Origin: Pontixanthobacter rizhaonensis
Lineage (GTDB): Bacteria > Pseudomonadota > Alphaproteobacteria > Sphingomonadales > Sphingomonadaceae
NCBI RefSeq assembly: GCF_012972675.1
Contig: NZ_JABCRE010000003.1
Location: 1-64,000, forward strand
Direction of reading: 5' to 3'
Length of the DNA stretch: 64,000 nt
Position numbers and translations under genes: made by a program. Positions 19,689 to 29,684 of the stretch are shown piece after piece. Position 1 is the first letter of the stretch. Each line of letters opens with the position of its first letter. The notes under the pieces are model-generated. The model was not told the DNA's origin, ran no database searches, and saw only the letters and a list, made by a program, of their open reading frames with translations.

Positions 19689-20897
19689 TCAAGCCCCTGC
19701 CATAGTGCGTGCAATAAGGTCCCGTTGGACCTCGTTAGAGCCCGCGTAGATCGTGGTCGCTCGGCTATTGAGGTATAGCGGCATCGAAATCAGGTCGAAT
19801 TCGCTACCCAGTGGTTCGACATTGGAACCAACCCGCAAGGCTTCCAATTGGCGGGCCAATCCGCCCACGCCAGATACCTGGTTCATGATCACCGAAGCGC
19901 GCTGGACCAGCTCGGAATTGATGGTTTTATTCATTGACGGGAATGACGGATCGCGGGCGATAGAGTGGCCGCTAATCGCCAATTTTTCAAAATGGGCGAG
20001 CGAGGCAACATCCGCCTCCAACTCCCCTATATCGCGCTGGAAAACGGGATCATCCGCCAACACCCCACCGAAAGGAGATGCGATTATCGCGGCCGCCTCA
20101 CGCGCCCTTTCTAAATACCGCACAAGCGTTGGGCTAGCCGCCGATCCGCCTCCGCGTTCATGCTTGAGCAAATGCTTGGCAACGCTCCAACCATCATTTT
20201 CCTCACCGACCCGGCCCGATTGCGGCACCCGGACATTATCGAAGAAAACCTCACATTGTTCGGGAAAGCCGTCCAGCCCGACGATAGGCCGGATTTCCAT
20301 TCCCGGATAATCCACACGGTCGAGCAGCAGGAACGTGATCCCTTGTTGCTTTTTGCCCTCCGTACTGGTGCGGACCAGCATAAACATCCGGTTTGCATGG
20401 TGGGCATAGGTCGTCCAAATCTTGGAACCGTTGATAATATAATCATCACCATCTGGCTCAGCCCGGCAGCTCAGCGATGCCAAGTCAGAACCCGAACCCG
20501 GCTCAGAATATCCTTGCGCCCAGAAATCGTCACCATTGAGGATAGTGGGCAAGTATCGCTGCTTCTGCTCTTCTGTCCCCAAATCGATCAGCAGCGGACC
20601 GACCATGCCCAAACTTTGCGGCAATAAGGGCGGTAGATCGGCTTTGCGGTATTCCTCAGCAAAGATGAAACGTTGTTCCACACTCCAGCCTGTGCCGCCA
20701 TATTCCTTTGGCCAATGGGGCGCTGCCCAGCCTTTCTCGAACAAAGTTTTGTGCCATTCCATACACTCTTGGAACGGAGCAAACACGCTGGTCGTCTTGC
20801 GGCCTGCCTCGCGAATGGCGGGTGTTGGAGCGGTGGCGAAGAAGGTCGCGACTTCCGCCCGAAACGCTTCCAACTCTGGCGAAAAATCGATATTCAT
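19689..20897 (-). CDS. Acyl-CoA dehydrogenase, large-subunit type (pair B)
   Basis: 402 aa. Motifs match pair A's large chain: WPKEYGGTGWSVEQRFIFAEE, AQGYSEPGSGSDLASL and IYAGSNEVQRDLIARTM. Order and direction (large then small) are the same as in pair A, suggesting duplication and divergence of a two-gene unit. Acts on an unidentified acyl-CoA ester. Confidence 0.88.
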   Translation of the reverse strand: MNIDFSPELEAFRAEVATFFATAPTPAIREAGRKTTSVFAPFQECMEWHKTLFEKGWAAPHWPKEYGGTGWSVEQRFIFAEEYRKADLPPLLPQSLGMVGPLLIDLGTEEQKQRYLPTILNGDDFWAQGYSEPGSGSDLASLSCRAEPDGDDYIINGSKIWTTYAHHANRMFMLVRTSTEGKKQQGITFLLLDRVDYPGMEIRPIVGLDGFPEQCEVFFDNVRVPQSGRVGEENDGWSVAKHLLKHERGGGSAASPTLVRYLERAREAAAIIASPFGGVLADDPVFQRDIGELEADVASLAHFEKLAISGHSIARDPSFPSMNKTINSELVQRASVIMNQVSGVGGLARQLEALRVGSNVEPLGSEFDLISMPLYLNSRATTIYAGSNEVQRDLIARTMAGA

Positions 20898-20980
20898 ATG
20901 GTGGTTCCAATCCCCAATGCACCAGCTGGCATTCCGCTGGCAACCATCTGTTCTGTCAGTTACGCAGGATACAAGCGCGT

Positions 20981-22765
20981 CTAGTATCCGCTGGCTTGCC
21001 CGTCTTTCCGCATTTCGGTTGCACCGGTATAAACGCCGGTATCGGGGTCTCTGGCAATGGCTTGATAGCCGCCAAACATAATCCCATTATCAACCACGCG
21101 GACATTGTGCCCCATGTCGCGCAGCGCCTCGACAGTTGAAGCCGGAATACCCGGTTCCACATTCAGAGTCCCCAGCGGATCAGCAGACGGGCCCGTCAAC
21201 GCTTCTGTTGGCTGGCGCCCCCCGTCGTGGTTTATCCGTGCCGTATCGCCAGCTTCCTGAACATTCATGCCGTAATCGGCAATGTTGATCAGCACTTGGA
21301 CATGGCCCTGCGGCTGCATTCCCCCGCCCATCAGACCCAGCGTCATATAGGGCTTGCCATCTTTCTTCACGAAAGCGGGAATGATGGTGTGAAACGGCCG
21401 CTTGCCGGGCGCATACGCATTGGGATGGTCCGCATCGAGGCTGAATAGCTCGCCCCGGTCCTGGAACATGAAGCCAAGTCCATCGGGCACAAGGCCGCCG
21501 CCCATACCGCGATAATTTGATTGGATCAGGCTCACCATCATCCCGTCTTTGTCGGCAACGGTCAGATATGTGGTATCTCCTGGCCCTTCGAGCTTGGGTT
21601 CGCCCGGTCCGAATTCCGGGGTCGCCTTGGCAGGGTCAATCAGCGCAAACCGTTTGCGGCCATATTCCTCTCTCAGCAGGTCCATCGGCACAGGGAAGAA
21701 ATCTGTATCGGCGTAGAAGCGCGCAACATCGGCATGCGCGAGGCGCTTCGCTTCTGTGATATAATGGATCACTTCCGCGCTGCCGCGTTCCCACTGGCGC
21801 AGGTCTACATTCTTGAGAATATTGACCATTTGCAATGCTGCGAAGCCCTGTCCGTTTGGCGGCAATTCACACAGTTCAAATCCATCGCGGTATCCGACAC
21901 AGGCGGGTTCCACCCATTCGCTCGAATGATCCGCAAAATCCTCCAGCGTAAAGGCCGAACCTTGCCGTTGAAGATAATCGACCATCACCCCGGCCAGATC
22001 GCCTGTATAAAACGCATCGCGGCCACCCTGCCCGATCTTTTCGAGCGTATTTGCCAAATCCGGATTTTTGAAGATCTCTCCGGCCTCGGGCGCTGTACCG
22101 TCCGCGAACCAAGTGGCCCGGGCATTGTCGAACGAGAAGTCGTAGGTTTCTTGGCGGCGAGTGTAAGCCTGCAAAGACCGGTCAAGATACATTGCAATAA
22201 CCGGTGCGATGGGATGCCCTTCCCGTCCATACCGGACTGTCGGTGCAAGGATCCCGTCCATCGGCATTTTTCCGAAACGTTTGTGCATGGCGAACCACGC
22301 ATCAACAGTGCCCGGGATTGTTACTGGCAAATGCCCCACCGGCGGCAGCGCTTCAGCTCCATCCAGTCTCTCCAATAATTGGTCGAGCGTTTGCCCCTTG
22401 GGTGATCGGCCAGATCCATTGATCCCATGCAGCCTATCGGTTTTCGGATCATAGATGATTGCGTAAAGATCGCCGCCAATCCCGTTGCCGGTAGGCTCCA
22501 TCAGTCCCAAGGCCGCATTGGCAGCGATGGCGGCATCCACCGCGTTCCCGCCATCCTTCAAAATATCCAGCGCAATCTGCGTGGCCAACGGATGGGCAGT
22601 GGCGGCCATTCCGTGCTGGGCAATAACCGGACTGCGCGACCAGTTGGCGCCCACCGGCCTGCCGCCGGCACCTATCTGTTCTTCAACCGGCTTGGCCTCC
22701 TGCGCTGCGGCAGGTGTTGCTGCCAATGCTACAGCCGATATGGCGGCGGTGATGGTGACGCGCAT
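20981..22765 (-). CDS. ggt: Gamma-glutamyltransferase, periplasmic
   Basis: 594 aa from the ATG at 22765, with AAGGA seven bases before it; a longer frame from 22909 lacks one and would spoil the signal. MRVTITAAISAVALAATPAAAQ is a clean signal peptide. GGNAVDAAIAANAALGLMEPTGNGIGGD is the family's N-terminal hallmark region. The autoprocessing Thr lies in DTTYLTVADKDG, followed by the GMGGG oxyanion loop. It transfers or hydrolyses gamma-glutamyl groups (glutathione turnover) in the periplasm. Divergent from an Ntn hydrolase gene. Confidence 0.93.
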   Translation of the reverse strand: MRVTITAAISAVALAATPAAAQEAKPVEEQIGAGGRPVGANWSRSPVIAQHGMAATAHPLATQIALDILKDGGNAVDAAIAANAALGLMEPTGNGIGGDLYAIIYDPKTDRLHGINGSGRSPKGQTLDQLLERLDGAEALPPVGHLPVTIPGTVDAWFAMHKRFGKMPMDGILAPTVRYGREGHPIAPVIAMYLDRSLQAYTRRQETYDFSFDNARATWFADGTAPEAGEIFKNPDLANTLEKIGQGGRDAFYTGDLAGVMVDYLQRQGSAFTLEDFADHSSEWVEPACVGYRDGFELCELPPNGQGFAALQMVNILKNVDLRQWERGSAEVIHYITEAKRLAHADVARFYADTDFFPVPMDLLREEYGRKRFALIDPAKATPEFGPGEPKLEGPGDTTYLTVADKDGMMVSLIQSNYRGMGGGLVPDGLGFMFQDRGELFSLDADHPNAYAPGKRPFHTIIPAFVKKDGKPYMTLGLMGGGMQPQGHVQVLINIADYGMNVQEAGDTARINHDGGRQPTEALTGPSADPLGTLNVEPGIPASTVEALRDMGHNVRVVDNGIMFGGYQAIARDPDTGVYTGATEMRKDGQASGY

Positions 22766-23015
22766 GGTCATTTCCTTTAAAATTGCAGGATCAAGCTTTC
22801 TTCCCTTTGCGCATTGGAGGCAATAGAAAAAGTAGATGCCGATCCGCCAGATGATCCCGGGATTGCCGGGCTGCGGTGCTAATTGGTTCTGTTCCAGGCC
22901 CCCCATCATTTCCGGCTCCGAAACAGTATTACCGTATCACCATACGGCAGTTGCGACTGAGCAATGATGCCCGTACGGTTCAGGCTACAGCCGGTTTGGC
23001 GATGGGGAGAACAGT

Positions 23016-25277
23016 ATGAAGGTTTGGATGATAGCGGCGGCAGTTACCGCAGGAACCTTCGGCCACGGGTTTGCTGCACACGCGCAATATGACGCGGCAA
23101 TTACCCGAACCGACTTCAACATTCCGCATATCAAATCCGATAGTTGGGGCGGTGTCGGCTACGGCGTTGCTTACGCCTATGCGCAAGACAATTTCTGTAT
23201 GTTGGCGGAAGAATTTGCCACTGTCGCAGGCACCCGGTCACTACACTTCGGCCCCAAAGGAACTTCCACTCTTGGATTTGGCGAACAAGACAATCTGACA
23301 TCCGACCTGTTTTACCGCAGCCAGATTGATCTGCCGACACTGCGCGCCGGCTGGTCCCAGCAGCACAGCACAACCCAGGCATTGGTTGATGGATATATTG
23401 CGGGTTATAACCGCTTCCTGCGCGATACAGGCAGCGATGCCTTACCCGCAGCCTGCCGCAATGCCAGCTGGGTACGCCCGATTGATCGGGACGACATGAT
23501 CCGCCTCAACCAGAAGCAAATGTTGCTGGCAAGCTCGCTGGCGCTGGCGCCCGGGATCGCTTCAGCAGCCCCTCCTGGCAGTATGCAATCCGAAGCAGTG
23601 TCCTACACCATAACACCGCATGAAGATCTAACGTTTGGAAGCAATGGCTGGGCCTTTGGCGGGGATGCTACATCGGATGGCAGCGGCCTTTTGATCGGCA
23701 ATCCGCATTTCCCGTGGGAAGGACCCGCACGGTTCTGGCAGCTGCACGTAACCGGGCCAGATGATTATGACGTGATGGGTGTCGGCCTTGCCGGTACGCC
23801 AATCCCGACGCTCGGTTTCAACCGCGACGTTGCGTGGACGCATACTGTAACGGCCGCGCGCCATTTCACCATTTACGCGTTGACGCTTTCGGCTGACGAT
23901 CCGACCACCTACATGGTTGATGGTGAGCCTGTGGCCATGACCAAGCAGGACATTAGCGTCCCCATGCCCGATGGCGCTCCGCCAGTTGTCCGCACGCTCT
24001 ATTCGACTCAATTTGGCCCTGTGGTGACTATGCCCGGCACACCGCTGGCGTGGAATTCATCTTTGGCTTTTGCTCTGCGTGATGCGAATTCAGGCAATCA
24101 ACGCGCAATAGAAACTTGGCTAAACATCGGGAAAGCCCGCAATGTCGGGGAAATCCAGACAGCCGTCAGCGACAATCTTGGTATCCCGTGGGTCAACACA
24201 ATCGCGGCTGATCGCGATGGCGATGCGCTGCATGCTGATATCACGGCAGTGCCCAACGTATCTGCAGAATTTGCCAAGACATGCGGTACCCCGTTTTCCG
24301 GCTTGGTAGCGCATCTGGTGATACTACTGGACGGAACCAGAGCTGAATGCGATTGGCGCGGATCGGATCAGAATGCGACGGCCGGCTTGCTGCCCGCTTC
24401 TGAACAGGCCTCTCGCACTCGCCGCGATTACGTCACCAACAGCAATGATAGCTATTGGATCAGCAACCCTCGCACCCAGTATCAGGAACTGTCACCAATC
24501 CTTGGCAAGTTTGAAAAGCCGCTGAGCCTGCGAACGCGTTCCAATTTCATCGAAACAGAGGCTGCTTTGGCAAACGGCTTGATGGACCGCGACGCTGCAA
24601 AGGATCTGGTGTTCGGCAATAAAAGCCTCGCTGCGGATATGGTGGTAGAACACCTGCTTACGCTGTGCGCTGACCAGCAGGACATGGAGGAGGCTTGCTC
24701 CGCAATTGCTGGATGGAACCGGAAATTTGAAATCGGCAGCACCGGGGCCTTTCTGTTTGCCACCTTCTGGGAAGAAGTGCGCGAGCGGGACGGATTGTGG
24801 CAAGTTCAGTTCGATGCGGCTGATCCGGTCAATACGCCGCGCGAACTTATTACAGAGGGTGCCAAGGGAGAGGCCCTAATGGCCGCTCTATCCAAAGCTG
24901 CAACATCCGTTACCGCAGCCGGAATTGCCCTTGATGCGCCGTGGGGAGAAGTCCTGGCGGTTCGCCTGAATGATCGGCAGATTGCGCTACATGGCGGGCC
25001 CGGCGTGGCAGGCGTGCTCAACATGCAACGCGGCCGCCCGGTGGAAGGCGGATTGGTTCCGCAGCATGGCTCCAGCTACATCCAGATAGTGGGTTTCGAC
25101 GAAAACGGACCGGTGGCCGACGCTATCCTGAGTTATTCGCAATCAACCGATCCGGCATCACCGCATTTTTCCGACCAGACGGAACTCTATGCGGCCAAGC
25201 GGTGGCACCGCTTGCCTTTCTCACCGCCTGAAATTGAGGCCCAGCGTAAGGGAGAAACTCTCCGTATTACAGAATGA
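23016..25277 (+). CDS. Penicillin acylase family protein (Ntn hydrolase)
   Basis: 753 aa with signal peptide MKVWMIAAAVTAGTFGHGFAAHA. After an alpha chain of about 200 residues the linker leads to GSNGWAFGGDAT, whose Ser is the family's autocatalytic nucleophile and start of the beta chain. NPHFPWEGPARFW and the later WVNTIAADRDG fit acyl-homoserine-lactone or aculeacin acylases better than true penicillin G acylase. It probably hydrolyses an amide bond of an N-acyl compound in the periplasm. Quorum quenching is possible but not shown. Confidence 0.88.
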   Translation: MKVWMIAAAVTAGTFGHGFAAHAQYDAAITRTDFNIPHIKSDSWGGVGYGVAYAYAQDNFCMLAEEFATVAGTRSLHFGPKGTSTLGFGEQDNLTSDLFYRSQIDLPTLRAGWSQQHSTTQALVDGYIAGYNRFLRDTGSDALPAACRNASWVRPIDRDDMIRLNQKQMLLASSLALAPGIASAAPPGSMQSEAVSYTITPHEDLTFGSNGWAFGGDATSDGSGLLIGNPHFPWEGPARFWQLHVTGPDDYDVMGVGLAGTPIPTLGFNRDVAWTHTVTAARHFTIYALTLSADDPTTYMVDGEPVAMTKQDISVPMPDGAPPVVRTLYSTQFGPVVTMPGTPLAWNSSLAFALRDANSGNQRAIETWLNIGKARNVGEIQTAVSDNLGIPWVNTIAADRDGDALHADITAVPNVSAEFAKTCGTPFSGLVAHLVILLDGTRAECDWRGSDQNATAGLLPASEQASRTRRDYVTNSNDSYWISNPRTQYQELSPILGKFEKPLSLRTRSNFIETEAALANGLMDRDAAKDLVFGNKSLAADMVVEHLLTLCADQQDMEEACSAIAGWNRKFEIGSTGAFLFATFWEEVRERDGLWQVQFDAADPVNTPRELITEGAKGEALMAALSKAATSVTAAGIALDAPWGEVLAVRLNDRQIALHGGPGVAGVLNMQRGRPVEGGLVPQHGSSYIQIVGFDENGPVADAILSYSQSTDPASPHFSDQTELYAAKRWHRLPFSPPEIEAQRKGETLRITE

Positions 25278-25348
25278 ACTGCTGCGGCTGTTGTCACATC
25301 CCTAAGATGCGTGGCCCAACATTGGCCGCGGGGATGATCACAAAATAG

Positions 25349-25387
25349 AGCGGTCATTCGGTCGTCACCGAAATACCGATGACCGCT
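25349..25387. terminator. Hairpin between convergent acylase and alcohol dehydrogenase genes
   Basis: AGCGGTCAT (25349-25357) and ATGACCGCT (25379-25387) form a perfect 9-bp stem; a second small stem CGGT/ACCG is nested inside. It lies between two convergent genes and reaches the stop codon of the leftward one. There is no U-run, so it is probably a bidirectional stabilising or pausing hairpin. Confidence 0.4.
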
Positions 25388-26513
25388 ACATCGCCTCGCG
25401 GATCATGGCTTCGTACTCGGCCGCTGAAACCGGACGCGGGTTTGACCGGGCCGACAAATCTTTTTGCGCATATTCAATCAGCTCGGGTATGTCGCTTTCT
25501 TCAATACCCATTTCTGCAAGGCCGGATGGCAATCCGATTGCGGCATTCATTTCAGTGATCGCAGTGGATAAATCCGCATCGGGTGCAAGCCCCATAGCCT
25601 GCCGTAGACGCACGTATTTTTCTTCACATACTGACGCGTTGAAACGAAGCACCGTTGGCAAGAAAACCGCATTCAACGTCCCGTGATGCAGATTCAATCG
25701 GCGGATACGGCCCGCAGCGTGGCTCATCGCGTGAACGGCACCCAGGCCCTTGATGAAAGCCAGCGCCCCTTCGGTAGAACACATCATCATCTGCCAACGG
25801 GCGTCGCGATCCTGGCCGTCCTTGACCGCGCGGGGCAGATATTGCCAGCCACGCCACAAACCATCCAGCGCGACACCTTCCGCAGGAGGGTTCACTGCCG
25901 GTGTCAGAAATGCTTCGATACAATGCGTAATCGCATCCATACCGGTTGCGGCAGTCATCAGTGCCGGCAATCCCATTGTCAATTCCGGGTCACAAATGGC
26001 AGCTTGCGGGATGAATAGCGGGCTGGCGAACGTCATTTTGCGGCCGTCTTCAAGAATAATCACAAACCCGACAGAAACCTCGCTGCCTGTACCGGCGGTT
26101 GTGGGAGCAGCGATAATCGGGGCAACCGACTTGATCAGCTTTGCACCGCCGGCAAGCGGATCATACTGCGCTAACGGTCCGCCACTGCCAGCGAGCAATG
26201 CCACTGCCTTGCCCAGATCCATGGAAGAACCGCCGCCAAGCGCGATCACACCATCGCATCCCTCGTCCTGATATTGCTGAAACGCAGCTTTGACAGCTTC
26301 TTCTGTTGGATTACCGGGCGTACCATCAAAAGTGGTCGTTTGAATATCCGCACCGATTGCATCGATTACGGTGCCGACCACTCCGGCAGCCACCAACCCG
26401 GCATCGGTAGCTATGAAGGCCTTGGATATTCCTGCTTTTTTTAACTCGCCACTAAGTTGTCCCAGCGCACCGAAATCGAAATGCGTCGTTGTTAGATACG
26501 TCAGTGTTGCCAT
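25386..26513 (-). CDS. Iron-containing alcohol dehydrogenase
   Basis: 375 aa. The group III alcohol dehydrogenase fold shows the nucleotide loop ALGGGSSMDLGKA and metal ligands in GMDAITHCIEAF and AMSHAAGRIRRLNLHHG. It reduces or oxidises an aldehyde/alcohol with NAD(P). The gene lies 179 bases downstream of the PL7 lyase gene, in the same direction. It could serve the alginate locus, for example as a second uronate-derived aldehyde reductase, or be unrelated; sequence alone does not decide. Confidence 0.88.
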   Translation of the reverse strand: MATLTYLTTTHFDFGALGQLSGELKKAGISKAFIATDAGLVAAGVVGTVIDAIGADIQTTTFDGTPGNPTEEAVKAAFQQYQDEGCDGVIALGGGSSMDLGKAVALLAGSGGPLAQYDPLAGGAKLIKSVAPIIAAPTTAGTGSEVSVGFVIILEDGRKMTFASPLFIPQAAICDPELTMGLPALMTAATGMDAITHCIEAFLTPAVNPPAEGVALDGLWRGWQYLPRAVKDGQDRDARWQMMMCSTEGALAFIKGLGAVHAMSHAAGRIRRLNLHHGTLNAVFLPTVLRFNASVCEEKYVRLRQAMGLAPDADLSTAITEMNAAIGLPSGLAEMGIEESDIPELIEYAQKDLSARSNPRPVSAAEYEAMIREAM

Positions 26514-26692
26514 GTTCAGCTACAGCCTCTCTGCTGGATAATTATGTTGTGAGAGTTGGTTTAGCTAGGTGGCAAAACTAGTCAAATGATCTGCGATCTG
26601 ATTTCGATTTTCGAACGACAGGCGAAGCGCGATGCAGAAAACATCAATTGGCAGCCGATCTCTAATGTTCAGCTTGATGGAGGGCTAAAACG

Positions 26693-27751
26693 CTATTGAG
26701 GCGATGATGGACCTACCACCAATTTAGAGAACGAAGCTTGCGCATAGTCACCGTTCGCCTTGTCAGTTGGCCAATCCCCGGTACCGGCACACGCGGCGGC
26801 CCAGAAACTTCCATCGGCTTTTGTGCTGCATTGATTATAGAGGCCCGCTTTGAAATATAGCGAGTCCCCGCCGTAGCTATATTTGTTGTCGGCCGCGTCT
26901 ACATTCCCGTTTGCATCAATATTGTCTACCAAGCTGATGGCTTGGCGAACTGTGCCGAGCCGCTCGCTTTCAAATTTCAGATACATCGTATTGCGATAGA
27001 CGTTGATCGTATAACTGAAATCTTCGCCCAGCGGGATGCCCGCCTCGCCCGGGTCACTCGTCTCGGTCCAAACATTGCCCCAAACCGGATAAGCGATATC
27101 AGTCCGGTCTGGATCGTTCTTGGCCAGATTGCGTTCGTAGGTCCAGAATACCGAACCCGTTTGGTGATCCGGCAGTTTCTTATAGAATATCTTGATCGGT
27201 TCGTTTCCATATCCGAACCCCGATCTAGTGTTGTCGTATTTTACCGCGTGGATTTGTCCGACAACCGCAGAATAAGCCGGCTTGCTGCTGGGGTTGCCGG
27301 AATTTCTGGCAACATGATCCACTCTCAAAGTCGCTTCAAGCTTTCCGCCAACAGCACCGAATTTGTCAGAATCTTTGCGTGCCTCCACGGCAAAATTATT
27401 TTCCGGGCCATGCGTCTTGAAACGGGTGTTCACACCGCGAAGCATATGTCGCAATTCACTGCGGGTGTTGGACGAGTTTTTGGTAGTTTTTGCCTTGTTC
27501 GGTGCGGTAAAAACCATTCGGCCTTCAGCGTCCAGATAGAAGTAGTCTGGGTGACTATATCCCTGGATCTTGCGAACACTAACCTCGTCTACCTTACCAT
27601 CACCGTTTTCATCAGCAGGCAGTGTAATCTTCCACTCGCTTAAATCGAACTTAGTGCTGGGCGCGGCGGACGTGTCATGAGCTACGCTGGGTACAGATGC
27701 AACTACGCTAGATACGATAAACGCAGCTACAATCGCCGAACAGCACTTCAT
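26693..27751 (-). CDS. PL7 alginate lyase
   Basis: 352 aa with signal peptide MKCCSAIVAAFIVSSVVASVPSVA. The beta-jelly-roll domain has all three PL7 signatures: RSELR at 97-101, QIH at 166-168 and YFKAGLYNQ at 299-307. Family knowledge links QIH with cleavage of guluronate-containing blocks, while QVH prefers mannuronate. It is a single-domain enzyme with no lipobox or carbohydrate-binding module, so periplasmic or secreted. It is the last gene of the leftward alginate locus, 70 bases after the KDG kinase. Confidence 0.93.
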   Translation of the reverse strand: MKCCSAIVAAFIVSSVVASVPSVAHDTSAAPSTKFDLSEWKITLPADENGDGKVDEVSVRKIQGYSHPDYFYLDAEGRMVFTAPNKAKTTKNSSNTRSELRHMLRGVNTRFKTHGPENNFAVEARKDSDKFGAVGGKLEATLRVDHVARNSGNPSSKPAYSAVVGQIHAVKYDNTRSGFGYGNEPIKIFYKKLPDHQTGSVFWTYERNLAKNDPDRTDIAYPVWGNVWTETSDPGEAGIPLGEDFSYTINVYRNTMYLKFESERLGTVRQAISLVDNIDANGNVDAADNKYSYGGDSLYFKAGLYNQCSTKADGSFWAAACAGTGDWPTDKANGDYAQASFSKLVVGPSSPQ

Positions 27752-27821
27752 ATCAATTCCTCAAACAATGCAGCGGAAATTTAAGCTTAGCAGGCGACGA
27801 TAACTCTGCGCTGAACGGGGC

Positions 27822-28853
27822 TTAGCGTTGAACCCGGCCAGACCCGTCTCCGCCCATCAGCTTCTCCGCTTCTGCAACCGTAACACGATTGAAATCGCCA
27901 AGAATTGAATGCTTGAGGCAACTTGCGGCTACGGCAAATTCCAACCCTTGCTGCTGATCTTCATAGGCATTGTAGCCATAGATGAAGGCCGAAGCGAAGC
28001 TGTCCCCTCCCCCTACACGGTCAACAATATCTGTCATTTCGTAGCGGCGGGAGAGCTTAAAGCCTCCATCACGGTGGCGAACACAGGCCGACCAGCCGTT
28101 GCGGTCTGCGCTGAAGCTTTCACGCAGCGTAATCGCAATGGCTTTCATTCCCGGATATATATCCAGGACCTTCTCCGACAAAGCTTCGTACTTAGCTGTG
28201 TCGAGCTCGCCAGATTCGATGTCTACATCGACCGAAATGCCCAATGACTTTTGGCAGTCTTCTTCATTGGCGATGCCAACATCGACATATTTGACCAACT
28301 CGCCCATCACTTCAGGCGCAGTCTTGCCATATTTCCACAATTTGCCGCGATAATTGAAATCACATGACACGGTAACGCCGGCCGCCTGCGCAGCTTTCAC
28401 GCATTCAAGGCTAAGGTCGGCGGCTGACTGGCTAAGCGCCGGTGTAATACCGGTAATGTGTAGCCACTTCTTACCTTTGAAAATGGCATCCCAATCAAAA
28501 TCGCCCGGCGCCGCTTCGCAGATGGATGAATGCGCCCGATCATACACGACCTTGGATGGACGCTGGTTGGCACCCGTTTCTAAGTAGTAGATTCCCACCC
28601 GGTCACCAGAGCGCCGCACATGTGATGTATCCACGCCAAACCGCCGCAATTCGCGGATGGCATTTTCACCAATGTCATTGTCGGGCAGCGCAGAAATGAA
28701 GCCCGCATCAAGCCCATAATTGCTGAGTGCCACCGCAACGTTGGCCTCCCCGCCGCCAAAGGTCGCCTCAAAGGCAGGGGATTGGAAAAACCGTTCGTGG
28801 CCGGGTGTCTTGAGGCGCAACATGATCTCGCCAAAAGAAAGGAAGTCTGCCAT
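27822..28853 (-). CDS. kdgK: 2-keto-3-deoxygluconate kinase, alginate-locus copy
   Basis: 343 aa PfkB-family sugar kinase. ATG 28853 is chosen by analogy with its close paralogue at 44095-45126; a TTG at 28859 is possible. Motifs: [19 protein letters not shown] for substrate binding and [13 protein letters not shown], whose Asp is the catalytic base. It phosphorylates KDG to KDPG for the Entner-Doudoroff aldolase. By my count it is about 85% identical to the second copy, both ending GDGSGRVQR. It lies 33 bases after the DEH reductase gene. Confidence 0.93.
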   Translation of the reverse strand: MADFLSFGEIMLRLKTPGHERFFQSPAFEATFGGGEANVAVALSNYGLDAGFISALPDNDIGENAIRELRRFGVDTSHVRRSGDRVGIYYLETGANQRPSKVVYDRAHSSICEAAPGDFDWDAIFKGKKWLHITGITPALSQSAADLSLECVKAAQAAGVTVSCDFNYRGKLWKYGKTAPEVMGELVKYVDVGIANEEDCQKSLGISVDVDIESGELDTAKYEALSEKVLDIYPGMKAIAITLRESFSADRNGWSACVRHRDGGFKLSRRYEMTDIVDRVGGGDSFASAFIYGYNAYEDQQQGLEFAVAASCLKHSILGDFNRVTVAEAEKLMGGDGSGRVQR

Positions 28854-28886
28854 TTTCAAATATGCTCCAATTGGAGTTCAAAACCG

Positions 28887-29642
28887 TTAGGAAAAGAACA
28901 AGCCGCCATTGATGTCGACATTTGTGCCGGTGATGAAGGATGCTTCATCTGAAGCGAGGTACACCGTTGCATCCGCAGTTTCTTCCGCTCTGCCTTGCCG
29001 TTTTAGCGGGGTTGCATTGGCAACATTTGCGCGGACTTCGTCTTTGGTGAACGTATCGTGGAACGACGTTGCAATCATCCCCGGACATAGCGAGTTCACT
29101 CGGATGCCTTTGGGGCCCAGATCTTTGGCAAGCGCCCGGGTAAGGGTCATCACAGCGCCCTTACTGGTGGCATACGCAATTGCGCCAGGGCCCCCGCCAT
29201 CACGGCCAGCGAGTGACGCATAGTTCACGATTGAGCTACCTTCAGTCATGTGGGGAACGACCGCCTGTGCTGCCAAGAAAGCAGAAGTGACGTTCAAGCT
29301 CATCACATTCTCGAAAAACTCGGTGTCCATTTCATCGAGGCCCTTACGCGCCACGAGACCGCCGACCACATTCACCAAGTGGTGGATGACCGGACCGAAT
29401 GCGTCGAGTGACGCGGCCACAACAGCGTCAACATCGGCTTTCTGGGTCATATCGCCTTTTACGATAATACCTTTGCCACCAGCTGCCTCGACTTCTGCCA
29501 GCGTTTCTTTGGCTGCATCTTCGTTGCTGTTGTAATTGATGACAACCGATGCACCTTGGCGTCCAAACGCGACCGATGTGGCGCGTCCGATATCGCGGCT
29601 ACCGCCAGTAACAATAACAACTTTACCGCTAAATTTAGTCAT
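28887..29642 (-). CDS. SDR oxidoreductase, likely DEH reductase
   Basis: 251 aa short-chain dehydrogenase. The nucleotide motif is TGGSRDIG at the N-terminus, the NAG-equivalent appears as NVVGG, and the active site is YATSK with Ser in NYASLAG. Between a uronate transporter and KDG kinase, the expected job is reduction of 4-deoxy-L-erythro-5-hexoseulose uronate (DEH) to 2-keto-3-deoxygluconate. Related sphingomonad DEH reductases are SDRs of this size. NADH versus NADPH preference is not obvious. Confidence 0.88.
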   Translation of the reverse strand: MTKFSGKVVIVTGGSRDIGRATSVAFGRQGASVVINYNSNEDAAKETLAEVEAAGGKGIIVKGDMTQKADVDAVVAASLDAFGPVIHHLVNVVGGLVARKGLDEMDTEFFENVMSLNVTSAFLAAQAVVPHMTEGSSIVNYASLAGRDGGGPGAIAYATSKGAVMTLTRALAKDLGPKGIRVNSLCPGMIATSFHDTFTKDEVRANVANATPLKRQGRAEETADATVYLASDEASFITGTNVDINGGLFFS

Positions 29643-29684
29643 GTGATTTCCTGTAGTTTAGATATCTGAAAAGGTTCAGCAGCT

